From Bathymodiolus brooksi (taxonomy: Eukaryota > Mollusca > Bivalvia > Mytilida > Modiolidae), in assembly GCA_963680875.1 (NCBI GenBank), contig OY804577.1, forward strand, positions 106,713,906 to 106,777,905: DNA of 64,000 nucleotides, written 5' to 3'. The notes below the pieces were generated by a model. The model ran no database searches, was not told the origin of the DNA, and worked only from the letters and a program-made list of their open reading frames with translations. This document shows positions 44,401 to 54,390 of this stretch, in pieces; the first letter of the stretch is position 1; each line of letters opens with the position of its first letter. The translations under genes and the position numbers were made by a program.

Positions 44401-46325
44401 CTCCAGGTACAATCTGTGAGTAACAAAACATAAACTCCAAGTACAATCGGTGAGTAACAAAACATAAACTCCAGGTACAACTGATGAGTAACAAAACATA
44501 AACTCCAGGTACAATCTGTGAGTAACAAAGCATAAACTCCAGGTACAATCTGTGAGTAACAAAACATAAACTCCAGGTACAATTGGTGAGTAACAAAACA
44601 TATACTCCAGGTACAATCTGTGATTAACAAAACATAAACTCCAAGTACAATCGGTGAGTAACAAAACATAAACTCCAGGTACAACTGATGAGTAACAAAA
44701 CATAAACTCCAGGTACAATCTGTGAGTAACAAAGCATAAACTCCAGGTACAATCTGTGAGTAACAAAACATAAACTCCCAGTACAATCCGTTAGTAATAA
44801 AACATAAATTCCAGGTACAATCGGTTAGTAACAAAACATAAACTCCAGGTACAATCTGTGAGTAACAAAACATAAACTCCCAGTACAATCGGTTAGTAAT
44901 AAAACATAAATTCCAGGTACAATTGGTTAGTAACAAAACATAAACTCCAGGTACAATCTGTGAGTAACAAAACATAAACTCCAGCTACAATCTGTGATTA
45001 ACAAAACATAAACTCCAGCTACAATCGGTGATTAACAAAACATAAACTCCAGGTACAATCGGTGAGTAACAAAACATAAACTCAAGGTACAACTGATGAG
45101 TAACAAAACATAAACTCCCGGTACAATCGGTAAATAACAAAACATAAACTCCAGGTACAATCGGTTAGTAACAAAACATAAACTCCAGGTACAATCTGTG
45201 AGTAACAAAACATAAACTCCAGCTACAATCTGTGATTAACAAAACATAAACTCCAGGTGCAATCTGTGAGTAACAAAACATAAACTCCAGGTACCACTGA
45301 TGAGTAACAAAACATAAACTCCAGGTACAATCGGTGAGTAGCAAAACATAAACTCCAGGTACAATCAGTGAGCAACAAAACATAAACTCCCACTACATTC
45401 TGTGATTAACAAAACATAAACTCCAAGTACAATCGGTGACTAATAAAACATAAACCCCAGTTACAATCGGTGAGTAACAAAACATAAACTCCAGGTACAA
45501 TCAGTTAGTAACAAAACATAAACTCCAGGTACAATCAGTTAGTAACAAAACATAAACTCCAGGTACAATCTGAGTAACAAAACATAAACTCCAGGTACAA
45601 TCTGTGAGTAACAAAACATAAACTCCAGGTACAATCTGTGAGTAACAAAACATAAACTCCAGGTACAATCGGTAAATAACAAAACATAAACTCCAGGTAC
45701 AATCAGTCAGTAACAAAACATAAACTCCAGGTACAATCTGTGATTAACAAAACATAAACTCCAGGTACAATCTGTGAGTAATAAAACATAAACTCCAGGT
45801 ACAATCGGTGAGTAACAAAACATAAACTCCAGGTACAATCGGTAAATAACAAAACATAAACTCCAGGTACAATCGGTCAGTAACAAAACATAAACTCCAG
45901 GTACAATCTGTCAGTAACAAAACATAAACTCCAGGTACAATCTGTGATTAACAAAACATAAACTCCAGGTACAATCTGTGAGTAATAAAACATAAACTCC
46001 AGGTACAATCTGTGAGTAACAAAACATAAACTACAGGTGCAATCTGTGAGTAATAAAACATCAATCCAGGTACAATCGGTGAGTAACAAAACATAAACTC
46101 CAGGTACAATCGGCGAGTAACAAAGCAAACTCCCGGTACAATCGGTTAGTAATAAAACATAAACTCCAGGTACAATCTGTGAGTAATAAAACATAAACTC
46201 CAGGTACAATCTGTGAGTAACAAAAACATAAACTCCAGGTACAATTGGTTCGTAATAAAACATAAACTTCAGGTACAATCTGTGAGTAACAAAACATAAA
46301 CTCCAGGTACAATCAGTGAGTAATT
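33800..46325. repeat. Minisatellite domain 3 and its internal duplications
   Basis: The right part is rich in AATCTGTGAG and AATCTGTCAG monomers and in AACAAAGCATAAAC variants. Rare markers show recent block duplications. ATCAATCCAGG occurs at 36101, 39620, 42121 and 46060 (3519, 2501 and 3939 bp apart). CAGAACATAAACTC occurs at 35791 and 39312. ACCACTGATGAG occurs at 44071 and 45293, exactly 1222 bp apart, with matching flanks. A 714-bp (21-unit) duplication is visible within 37949-39012. Monomers here look less diverged from each other than in domain 1, giving the longest uninterrupted minus-strand frame of the window (37527-39182), which I treat as non-coding. Confidence 0.75.
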
Positions 46326-46392
46326 AACACAAATTGAATACTAATTTAATTTTCTACTATTAATATCTATTTGCCCATGTGTTGACTCTCAT

Positions 46393-46520
46393 ATTTTACG
46401 GGTTTGTATCTAGAGTAAATCGACGGGTGGCACTTGTGGAGCAGTAAATGCTTGCCCGTCCGGATCACTCGAGTTTACCCCTGCTCTATGTTTTTACTCC
46501 CCGTTTTATGTGTTATGATA
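46393..46520 (+). repeat. Dispersed repeat copy (mussel-type)
   Basis: The sequence ACGGGTTTGTATCTAG, then GGTGGCACTTGTGGAGCAG, then TTTTATGTGTTATG parallels the copy at 57965-58190 (GGTTTGTAACTAG, AGGTGCCACTAGTGGAGCAGG, TTTTATGTGTATG). Two diverged copies in one gene identify it as a dispersed element. I recognise the block with GTGGAGCAGGA..CTGCTTACCC from memory as common in mussel genomes, which supports the organism guess. The element class is unknown. Confidence 0.6.
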
Positions 46521-46586
46521 TATCATACAATATGTGTAATCAAGTGTACCGACACAACTTATAAAAGTGCATGTGTAAATTGAGGA

Positions 46587-46655
46587 TATGGTGTTTAATG
46601 CCACTTTCAACAATATTTTAGTTATATCATGTTATTGGTGGAGAAAACTGGATTT
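46587..46655 (-). repeat. SINE-like repeat fragment
   Basis: TATGGTGTTTAATGCCACTT followed by TCAACAATATTTTAGTTATA and a GGTGGAGAAAACTGGA block matches the distal part of the about 250-bp repeat seen more fully at 58709-58945 and 61698-61965. Only this end is present. The strand is inferred from those fuller copies, in which tRNA-like motifs read on the minus strand. Confidence 0.65.
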
Positions 46656-46911
46656 ATGTATGATACACCACTGCAATCGTAACTGCAAGAGTTACTTAAG
46701 ATTATCCAAATTTATATCTAATTTATTTTTGTCAACTGTTGCATTGAATTTTATTTTTAATATGCCCTTAATGCTATCCCTGTCAATAATTCTTAATTTT
46801 GACAAACACAATATTATATCTCCATGGCAATACATAATTTTATATCCAAATATATTGAAATACTATGTTGTTCATTAATTACATGATTTTTTTTATTTTA
46901 TTTACATGTAG

Positions 46912-46980
46912 ACGACGTCCTTTGATTTTCCTCCTGAAGACGAGGATTATTGTTCTATATCTATATCAGGTAAACCAAAG
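46912..46980 (+). CDS. Semaphorin exon a (sema domain, first Cys)
   Basis: 69 nt, 23 codons, phase 0 at both ends. The acceptor is ACATGTAG before ACGACG and the donor is CCAAAG followed by GTAAGA. It encodes FDFPPEDEDYCSISISGKPK after three more residues. This corresponds to the family segment with a tryptophan/proline stretch, acidic residues, then Cys and a GK pair; the Cys should form a disulfide with the first Cys of the next exon. A second donor-like site CAG followed by GTAAAC lies 11 nt upstream (GT at 46970). Using it would put the next exon out of frame, so the 46980 boundary is preferred. The exon is short and recognised mainly because its frame runs into the next exon. Confidence 0.82.
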
Positions 46981-47134
46981 GTAAGATAAACACACCTTTA
47001 GTAATATTGGGTATTATATCTTTACAATGGCATCATGCAAGATGCATCCTCAAACCCATTAAATATAAGAACAGCAAATACATTTTTATATGACAAATTT
47101 GCATACATATAATGGCCTATATTCTCTCTGGGAG

Positions 47135-47185
47135 TAGGGCTAGGGTTATGGTGTTTAACACCACTTTCAACAATATTTCATATAT
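47135..47185 (-). repeat. SINE-like repeat fragment with CCCTA-like tail
   Basis: AGGGCTAGGGTTATGGTGTT followed by TAACACCACTTTCAACAATA and TTTCATATA is the terminal piece of the same about 250-bp repeat. It breaks off into unrelated sequence within about 50 bp. Read on the minus strand it ends ..CACCATAACCCTAGCCCTA, like other copies here. Confidence 0.6.
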
Positions 47186-47244
47186 TCATTTAGGTAAGGA
47201 TACAATAACATATAAGACAACTTGCAATACAACCTGGGAAGGGT

Positions 47245-47405
47245 TTTGGTGTTTAACGCCACTTTCAACGATATTCCAGTTATATAGCGGCGGTCAGTTT
47301 TATTGTTGGAGGAAACCGGAGAAAACCAACGACCTGCCTGCCGCACGTCATGAACAAACGTTATCACATAATGTTGTATCGAGCACACCTCACCATGAGT
47401 GACAA
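47245..47405 (-). repeat. SINE-like repeat, partial copy
   Basis: The copy starts TTTTGGTGTTTAACGCCACT and continues through GGTCAGTTTTATTGTTGGAGG, AAACCGGAGAAAACC, CACGTCATGAACAAACG and TTATCACATAATGTTGTATC to CACCTCACCATGAGTG. The order of blocks is that of the copies at 58709 and 61698. The part with the tRNA-like head is missing or too diverged to recognise. Confidence 0.7.
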
Positions 47406-47789
47406 AGTCTGATAACAATAACATATGACAAGTTGTCACAATTGATCTCTGTATGCATCAACCAAAGAATTCGTGAATGTCTGGGGCGATGACTTGCATA
47501 TTGCTTACCTAGTCGTGATCACGTAATTAATGAGACACTGTTCGCCTATGATAATATTACTTTGCCACATAACCAATGAGAAAAAAGACGTATATAATGT
47601 ATATATGCCCCCTTCTAGGAGAGACATATTGTTTTCTTTCTTACCAGTCCGTCTATTAGTCTGAATTTAATCCGTCTGCCTATACATGTTTACAGGCACA
47701 TTTTAAATGGTTTTTCATTACAACGTTGCACACTTTATTTTAAAGGGAATTACAAGGTATCTTTCTCGAAAGATTTAAGAAGGGATAGG

Positions 47790-47945
47790 GCTATGGTGTT
47801 TAACACCACTTTCAACAATATTTCAATTACATCGTGGCTGTCAGTTTTATTGGTGGAGGAAACCGGACTACCCGGGGGAAAACCACTGACCTGTCGCAAG
47901 TTACTGACAAACTTAATCAGATAATGTTATATCGGGTACATAAAC
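47790..47945 (-). repeat. SINE-like repeat, partial copy
   Basis: The copy starts CTATGGTGTTTAACACCACT and runs through GTCAGTTTTATTGGTGGAGG, AAACCGGACTACCCGGGGG, CTGTCGCAAGTTACTGACAA and ATAATGTTATATCGGGTAC, then diverges. It is the third copy of this family within 0.8 kb, all in one orientation. The preceding GGGATAGGGC is a degenerate form of the TTAGGG-like tail seen at 61698. Confidence 0.7.
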
Positions 47946-48059
47946 GCGAAATATTTAAGAATGTTAGAATGATCGTCACATTGGTTTTTGTGTCAAGCAT
48001 TCTAGATGGATTCCTTGTTAGGGTCATGTGAGCTATTGTCACCACTGAGCATCCGTTGT

Positions 48060-48335
48060 CCGTCCGTTAACTTTTCACATTTTAATCAACTCCTCTGAAG
48101 CCACTGGGCCAATTTGAACCAAACTTTGGTGGAATAGTCCTTGGATGGCCCCCTTCCAAAATTGTGTCCGGTGATCCTGACTTCCAACCAAGATGTCCGC
48201 CAAGCTAAAAATAGAAAAAAGGGGGGATGAAATTTTAATTGTCCATTGCTGCTTTAGTATAAGTCAAAATGAGCTAAAATTTTAACTGCAGCTACATGAC
48301 AAGGAGTTGTTTAACATATATTCCAGGTTTTTCTG
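48060..48335 (+). repeat. Diverged first unit of the 311-bp array
   Basis: The unit runs CTCCTCTGAAGCCACTGGGC, AACCAAACTTTGGTGGAATA, CCAAAATTGTGTCCGG and CAAGATGTCCGCCAAGC. It aligns with the 311-bp monomer by block order but with many substitutions, and it joins the regular array at the shared block CATTGCTGCTTTAGTATAAG. Diverged units at both edges and uniform units inside fit homogenisation by unequal exchange. Confidence 0.75.
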
Positions 48336-50492
48336 TGAAATTTTTCTTTCAGCCGATTTATACCGATTATGCAAATTAGGCATATTTTGAAAAAGATCAC
48401 ATTTAAATCTTCTCCTCTGAAACTTCTGAACAAAATTAAAGCAAACCTGGCAGGGATGGTCCCTGGGGAGGTCCCTTTCAAAATTGTGTCTGACAGCCCC
48501 GCCCTCCATTCAAGATGGCTGTTGTTACTAAAAATAGAAATTTCTTCAATTGTCCATTGCTGCTTTAGTATAAGTCAAAATGAGCTCAAATTTTAACTGC
48601 AGCTACATGGCAAGGAGTAGTTTAACATATATTCCGGGTTTTTCTGTGAAATTTTTCTTTCAGCCGATTTATACCGATTATGCAAATTAGGCATATTTTG
48701 AAAAAGATCACATTTAAATCTTCTCCTCTGAAACTTCTGAACAAAATTAAAGCAAACCTGGCAGGGATGGTCCCTGGGGAGGTCCCTTTCAAAATTGTGT
48801 CTGACAGCCCCGCCCTCCATTCAAGATGGCTGTTGTTACTAAAAATAGAAATTTCTTCAATTGTCCATTGCTGCTTTAGTATAAGTCAAAATGAGCTCAA
48901 ATTTTAACTGCAGCTACATGGCAAGGAGTAGTTTAACATATATTCCGGGTTTTTCTGTGAAATTTTTCTTTCAGCCGATTTATACCGATTATGCAAATTA
49001 GGCATATTTTGAAAAAGATCACATTTAAATCTTCTCCTCTGAAACTTCTGAACAAAATTAAAGCAAACCTGGCAGGGATGGTCCCTGGGGAGGTCCCTTT
49101 CAAAATTGTGTCTGACAGCCCCGCCCTCCATTCAAGATGGCTGTTGTTACTAAAAATAGAAATTTCTTCAATTGTCCATTGCTGCTTTAGTATAAGTCAA
49201 AATGAGCTCAAATTTTAACTGCAGCTACATGGCAAGGAGTAGTTTAACATATATTCCGGGTTTTTCTGTGAAATTTTTCTTTCAGCCGATTTATACCGAT
49301 TATGCAAATTAGGCATATTTTGAAAAAGATCACATTTAAATCTTCTCCTCTGAAACTTCTGAACAAAATTAAAGCAAACCTGGCAGGGATGGTCCCTGGG
49401 GAGGTCCCTTTCAAAATTGTGTCTGACAGCCCCGCCCTCCATTCAAGATGGCTGTTGTTACTAAAAATAGAAATTTCTTCAATTGTCCATTGCTGCTTTA
49501 GTATAAGTCAAAATGAGCTCAAATTTTAACTGCAGCTACATGGCAAGGAGTAGTTTAACATATATTCCGGGTTTTTCTGTGAAATTTTTCTTTCAGCCGA
49601 TTTATACCGATTATGCAAATTAGGCATATTTTGAAAAAGATCACATTTAAATCTTCTCCTCTGAAACTTCTGAACAAAATTAAAGCAAACCTGGCAGGGA
49701 TGGTCCCTGGGGAGGTCCCTTTCAAAATTGTGTCTGACAGCCCCGCCCTCCATTCAAGATGGCTGTTGTTACTAAAAATAGAAATTTCTTCAATTGTCCA
49801 TTGCTGCTTTAGTATAAGTCAAAATGAGCTCAAATTTTAACTGCAGCTACATGGCAAGGAGTAGTTTAACATATATTCCGGGTTTTTCTGTGAAATTTTT
49901 CTTTCAGCCGATTTATACCGATTATGCAAATTAGGCATATTTTGAAAAAGATCACATTTAAATCTTCTCCTCTGAAACTTCTGAACAAAATTAAAGCAAA
50001 CCTGGCAGGGATGGTCCCTGGGGAGGTCCCTTTCAAAATTGTGTCTGACAGCCCCGCCCTCCATTCAAGATGGCTGTTGTTACTAAAAATAGAAATTTCT
50101 TCAATTGTCCATTGCTGCTTTAGTATAAGTCAAAATGAGCTCAAATTTTAACTGCAGCTACATGGCAAGGAGTAGTTTAACATATATTCCGGGTTTTTCT
50201 GTGAAATTTTTCTTTCAGCCGATTTATACCGATTATGCAAATTAGGCATATTTTGATAAAAGATCACATTTAAATCTTCTCCTCTGAAACTGCTGAACCA
50301 AAGTACACTAAACCTGGCAGGGATGGTCCTTGGGTGGGTCCCTTTCAAAATTGTGTCCGACAGCCCCGCCCTCCATTCAAGATAGCTGCTGTTACTAAAA
50401 ATAGAAATTCAATTGTCCATTGCTGCTTTAGTATAAACCAAAATGAGCTCAAATTTTAACTGCAGCTACATGGCAATGAGTAGCTTAACATA
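48282..50492 (+). repeat. 311-bp monomers, first block (about seven)
   Basis: The marker TGTGAAATTTTTCTTTC recurs at 48334 and 48645 and then at exact 311-bp steps up to about 50200. Units 2 to 6 appear identical by eye. The last unit is a distinguishable type B (GATAAAAGATC, CTGCTGAACCAAAGTACAC, GGTCCTTGGGTGGG) versus type A (GAAAAAGATC, CTTCTGAACAAAATTAAAG, GGTCCCTGGGGAGG). Type B is the unit interrupted by the embedded element. The 75-residue open frames on both strands repeat with the monomer and are not genes. Confidence 0.93.
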
Positions 50493-51376
50493 TAGTGCTC
50501 CCTCGTTAAACCGCCACCTTCTGTGCAGTCGGTAGTTTGGCGGTATAACGAGTTTGGCGATAAACTGAGGGACATTGAAAACCGGAAGTTATGTGATCAT
50601 ATGAAAAGATAAACTTTCAACTCGACTGACATGCATTTTGCACTTGTACAAATACATAAGTATAAATAATACATGTTTAATAAATAAATAAATTAGAATA
50701 ATTATATTCACATCGGAAATGTCCTGTACAGTTTGCGGATCTTTGTCAATGTTGACAAATTCTTGAACCGTCATTTGTAGCTCGGGACATCAAGGTCATT
50801 ATAAACACGTGACAGCAACAGTTCATCTTCATTTGTGGGGTTATTGGAAGATCTCATTTAATTGTCAAATTATCGGCAATTTGTTGTTATGTTAATTTTG
50901 GATTTTCCTTTGCATAACTTATAATTGCACGTTTTTGTTTGTCGTCTAATTAATTACGCTTTCTCTTCAAGCACAACATTTTTATGACAACTAATTAAAT
51001 TACAAATTTTACTCAGGATTAAAAGTACAAATATAATCACTAGAAAATTAAATACAGGTAATCATTCTAATCAAAACAACTGATCACCTGTTCCGACCCT
51101 CAACTATGAGATCAATGACCGTGTCCGATGACCAGTTTTGACATTCCATAATTACCGATCAATACACAGCTGTCAAAGGGTAGTTGTGGGCGGTACAAAC
51201 GGGGGAATTTAAATTGGTTTTACGACTTTTGTGTCTGAAAACCTGTGGCGGATGGCGGTAGCTGAGTTTGGCAGTGTAACGGGGTATTTTTAATGGGGGA
51301 AATCGGGACAGACGAGAATTTTGGTGATAGGCGAGGTTGGCGATAAAACGGGGGGCGATAGACCGAGGGAGCACTG
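50493..51376. mobile_element. TA-flanked inverted-repeat element, copy 1
   Basis: 884 bp with inverted ends: left TAGTGCTCCCTCG, right end read in reverse CAGTGCTCCCTCGG. It is flanked by TA (or TATA) on both sides, inside a type B 311-bp monomer at its ATATA. Subterminal parts contain GGCGGTATAACGAG and GGCGATAAACTGAGG. A CAGT..CCTCG terminus, TA target and TATAACGA motifs resemble non-autonomous pogo/Tigger-like elements, from family knowledge; no transposase is present. The small frames inside (61, 71 and 107 residues on the minus strand) show no recognisable domain. Confidence 0.8.
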
Positions 51377-51999
51377 TATATATTCCGGGCTTTTCTGTGA
51401 AATTTTTCTTTCAGCCGATTTATACCGATTATGCAAATTAGGCATATTTTGAAAAAGATCACATTTAAATCTTCTCCTCTGAAACTTCTGAACAAAATTA
51501 AAGCAAACCTGGCAGGGATGGTCCCTGGGGAGGTCCCTTTCAAAATTGTGTCTGACAGCCCCGCCCTCCATTCAAGATGGCTGTTGTTACTAAAAATAGA
51601 AATTTCTTCAATTGTCCATTGCTGCTTTAGTATAAGTCAAAATGAGCTCAAATTTTAACTGCAGCTACATGGCAAGGAGTAGTTTAACATATATTCCGGG
51701 TTTTTCTGTGAAATTTTTCTTTCAGCCGATTTATACCGATTATGCAAATTAGGCATATTTTGATAAAAGATCACATTTAAATCTTCTCCTCTGAAACTGC
51801 TGAACCAAAGTACACTAAACCTGGCAGGGATGGTCCTTGGGTGGGTCCCTTTCAAAATTGTGTCCGACAGCCCCGCCCTCCATTCAAGATAGCTGCTGTT
51901 ACTAAAAATAGAAATTCAATTGTCCATTGCTGCTTTAGTATAAACCAAAATGAGCTCAAATTTTAACTGCAGCTACATGGCAATGAGTAGCTTAACATA
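51377..51999 (+). repeat. 311-bp monomers between element copies 1 and 2
   Basis: These 623 bp are two monomers, a type A then a type B, split where the embedded element interrupts the B unit. Together with the 884-bp element they form a 1507-bp composite unit. Confidence 0.9.
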
Positions 52000-52883
52000 T
52001 AGTGCTCCCTCGTTAAACCGCCACCTTCTGTGCAGTCGGTAGTTTGGCGGTATAACGAGTTTGGCGATAAACTGAGGGACATTGAAAACCGGAAGTTATG
52101 TGATCATATGAAAAGATAAACTTTCAACTCGACTGACATGCATTTTGCACTTGTACAAATACATAAGTATAAATAATACATGTTTAATAAATAAATAAAT
52201 TAGAATAATTATATTCACATCGGAAATGTCCTGTACAGTTTGCGGATCTTTGTCAATGTTGACAAATTCTTGAACCGTCATTTGTAGCTCGGGACATCAA
52301 GGTCATTATAAACACGTGACAGCAACAGTTCATCTTCATTTGTGGGGTTATTGGAAGATCTCATTTAATTGTCAAATTATCGGCAATTTGTTGTTATGTT
52401 AATTTTGGATTTTCCTTTGCATAACTTATAATTGCACGTTTTTGTTTGTCGTCTAATTAATTACGCTTTCTCTTCAAGCACAACATTTTTATGACAACTA
52501 ATTAAATTACAAATTTTACTCAGGATTAAAAGTACAAATATAATCACTAGAAAATTAAATACAGGTAATCATTCTAATCAAAACAACTGATCACCTGTTC
52601 CGACCCTCAACTATGAGATCAATGACCGTGTCCGATGACCAGTTTTGACATTCCATAATTACCGATCAATACACAGCTGTCAAAGGGTAGTTGTGGGCGG
52701 TACAAACGGGGGAATTTAAATTGGTTTTACGACTTTTGTGTCTGAAAACCTGTGGCGGATGGCGGTAGCTGAGTTTGGCAGTGTAACAGGGTATTTTTAA
52801 TGGGGGAAATCGGGACAGACGAGAATTTTGGTGATAGGCGAGGTTGGCGATAAAACGGGGGGCGATAGACCGAGGGAGCACTG
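52000..52883. mobile_element. TA-flanked inverted-repeat element, copy 2
   Basis: This copy sits at the same position in the host monomer as copy 1, exactly 1507 bp downstream, with the same ends. A visible difference is GTAACAGGGTATTT here where the other copies have GTAACGGGGTATTT. Identical insertion site and near-identity show that it arose by tandem duplication, not by an independent insertion. Confidence 0.8.
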
Positions 52884-53506
52884 TATATATTCCGGGCTTT
52901 TCTGTGAAATTTTTCTTTCAGCCGATTTATACCGATTATGCAAATTAGGCATATTTTGAAAAAGATCACATTTAAATCTTCTCCTCTGAAACTTCTGAAC
53001 AAAATTAAAGCAAACCTGGCAGGGATGGTCCCTGGGGAGGTCCCTTTCAAAATTGTGTCTGACAGCCCCGCCCTCCATTCAAGATGGCTGTTGTTACTAA
53101 AAATAGAAATTTCTTCAATTGTCCATTGCTGCTTTAGTATAAGTCAAAATGAGCTCAAATTTTAACTGCAGCTACATGGCAAGGAGTAGTTTAACATATA
53201 TTCCGGGTTTTTCTGTGAAATTTTTCTTTCAGCCGATTTATACCGATTATGCAAATTAGGCATATTTTGATAAAAGATCACATTTAAATCTTCTCCTCTG
53301 AAACTGCTGAACCAAAGTACACTAAACCTGGCAGGGATGGTCCTTGGGTGGGTCCCTTTCAAAATTGTGTCCGACAGCCCCGCCCTCCATTCAAGATAGC
53401 TGCTGTTACTAAAAATAGAAATTCAATTGTCCATTGCTGCTTTAGTATAAACCAAAATGAGCTCAAATTTTAACTGCAGCTACATGGCAATGAGTAGCTT
53501 AACATA
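52884..53506 (+). repeat. 311-bp monomers between element copies 2 and 3
   Basis: These 623 bp have the same A-then-B monomer order as 51377-51999, completing the second 1507-bp composite unit. Confidence 0.9.
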
Positions 53507-54390
53507 TAGTGCTCCCTCGTTAAACCGCCACCTTCTGTGCAGTCGGTAGTTTGGCGGTATAACGAGTTTGGCGATAAACTGAGGGACATTGAAAACCGGA
53601 AGTTATGTGATCATATGAAAAGATAAACTTTCAACTCGACTGACATGCATTTTGCACTTGTACAAATACATAAGTATAAATAATACATGTTTAATAAATA
53701 AATAAATTAGAATAATTATATTCACATCGGAAATGTCCTGTACAGTTTGCGGATCTTTGTCAATGTTGACAAATTCTTGAACCGTCATTTGTAGCTCGGG
53801 ACATCAAGGTCATTATAAACACGTGACAGCAACAGTTCATCTTCATTTGTGGGGTTATTGGAAGATCTCATTTAATTGTCAAATTATCGGCAATTTGTTG
53901 TTATGTTAATTTTGGATTTTCCTTTGCATAACTTATAATTGCACGTTTTTGTTTGTCGTCTAATTAATTACGCTTTCTCTTCAAGCACAACATTTTTATG
54001 ACAACTAATTAAATTACAAATTTTACTCAGGATTAAAAGTACAAATATAATCACTAGAAAATTAAATACAGGTAATCATTCTAATCAAAACAACTGATCA
54101 CCTGTTCCGACCCTCAACTATGAGATCAATGACCGTGTCCGATGACCAGTTTTGACATTCCATAATTACCGATCAATACACAGCTGTCAAAGGGTAGTTG
54201 TGGGCGGTACAAACGGGGGAATTTAAATTGGTTTTACGACTTTTGTGTCTGAAAACCTGTGGCGGATGGCGGTAGCTGAGTTTGGCAGTGTAACGGGGTA
54301 TTTTTAATGGGGGAAATCGGGACAGACGAGAATTTTGGTGATAGGCGAGGTTGGCGATAAAACGGGGGGCGATAGACCGAGGGAGCACTG
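53507..54390. mobile_element. TA-flanked inverted-repeat element, copy 3
   Basis: This is the third copy, 1507 bp after copy 2, with the same termini (AGTGCTCCCTCG and its inverse) and the same TA flanks. Confidence 0.8.

Larger units (their letters stand above)
1..46325. repeat. Giant 34-bp minisatellite array
   Basis: Head-to-tail copies of a 34-bp unit fill the whole interval with no interruption. The most common form has the core AACAAAACATAAACTCCAGG followed by a more variable block TACAATCGGTGAGT. At 34 bp this is about 1,360 copies (arithmetic, not a count). Variation concentrates in the CGGTGAGT block (CTGTGAGT, CAGTGAGT, TGGTTAGT, CGGTAAAT, CGGTGATT) and at AACAAAAC/AATAAAAC. Length variants exist, for example units that lost ATAA before ACTCTAGG (near 3211 and 15034) and a 32-bp unit near 11446. 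The array is already running at base 1 and ends sharply after CAGTGAG near 46323. It lies upstream of, and in the same orientation as, semaphorin exons, so I infer it sits inside an intron. No coding function is claimed; long minus-strand frames arise because the unit has no stop codon on that strand. Confidence 0.97.
46326..46911 (+). other. 3' end of the array-bearing intron
   Basis: This non-repeated spacer between the minisatellite and the first visible semaphorin exon is AT-rich. It contains two dispersed-repeat fragments (annotated separately) and ends in a T-rich tract and ACATGTAG, a plausible 3' splice site directly before the exon. I see no further exon in it. The 96-residue frame starting at 46588 overlaps a SINE-like fragment and has no recognisable similarity. 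Confidence 0.7.

Noticed and set aside
1..46325. CRISPR-like array
   Set aside because: The 34-bp repeats abut with no unique spacers, the context is a split eukaryotic gene and there are no cas genes.
1..46325. Centromeric or telomeric satellite
   Set aside because: The array directly precedes in-frame exons on the same strand and the unit has no telomere motif. A centromeric role cannot be excluded but nothing supports it.
46588..46878. 96-residue plus-strand frame just before the first semaphorin exon
   Set aside because: It begins inside a SINE-like fragment and continues in AT-rich intron; it is not in a frame or position that would extend the sema domain.
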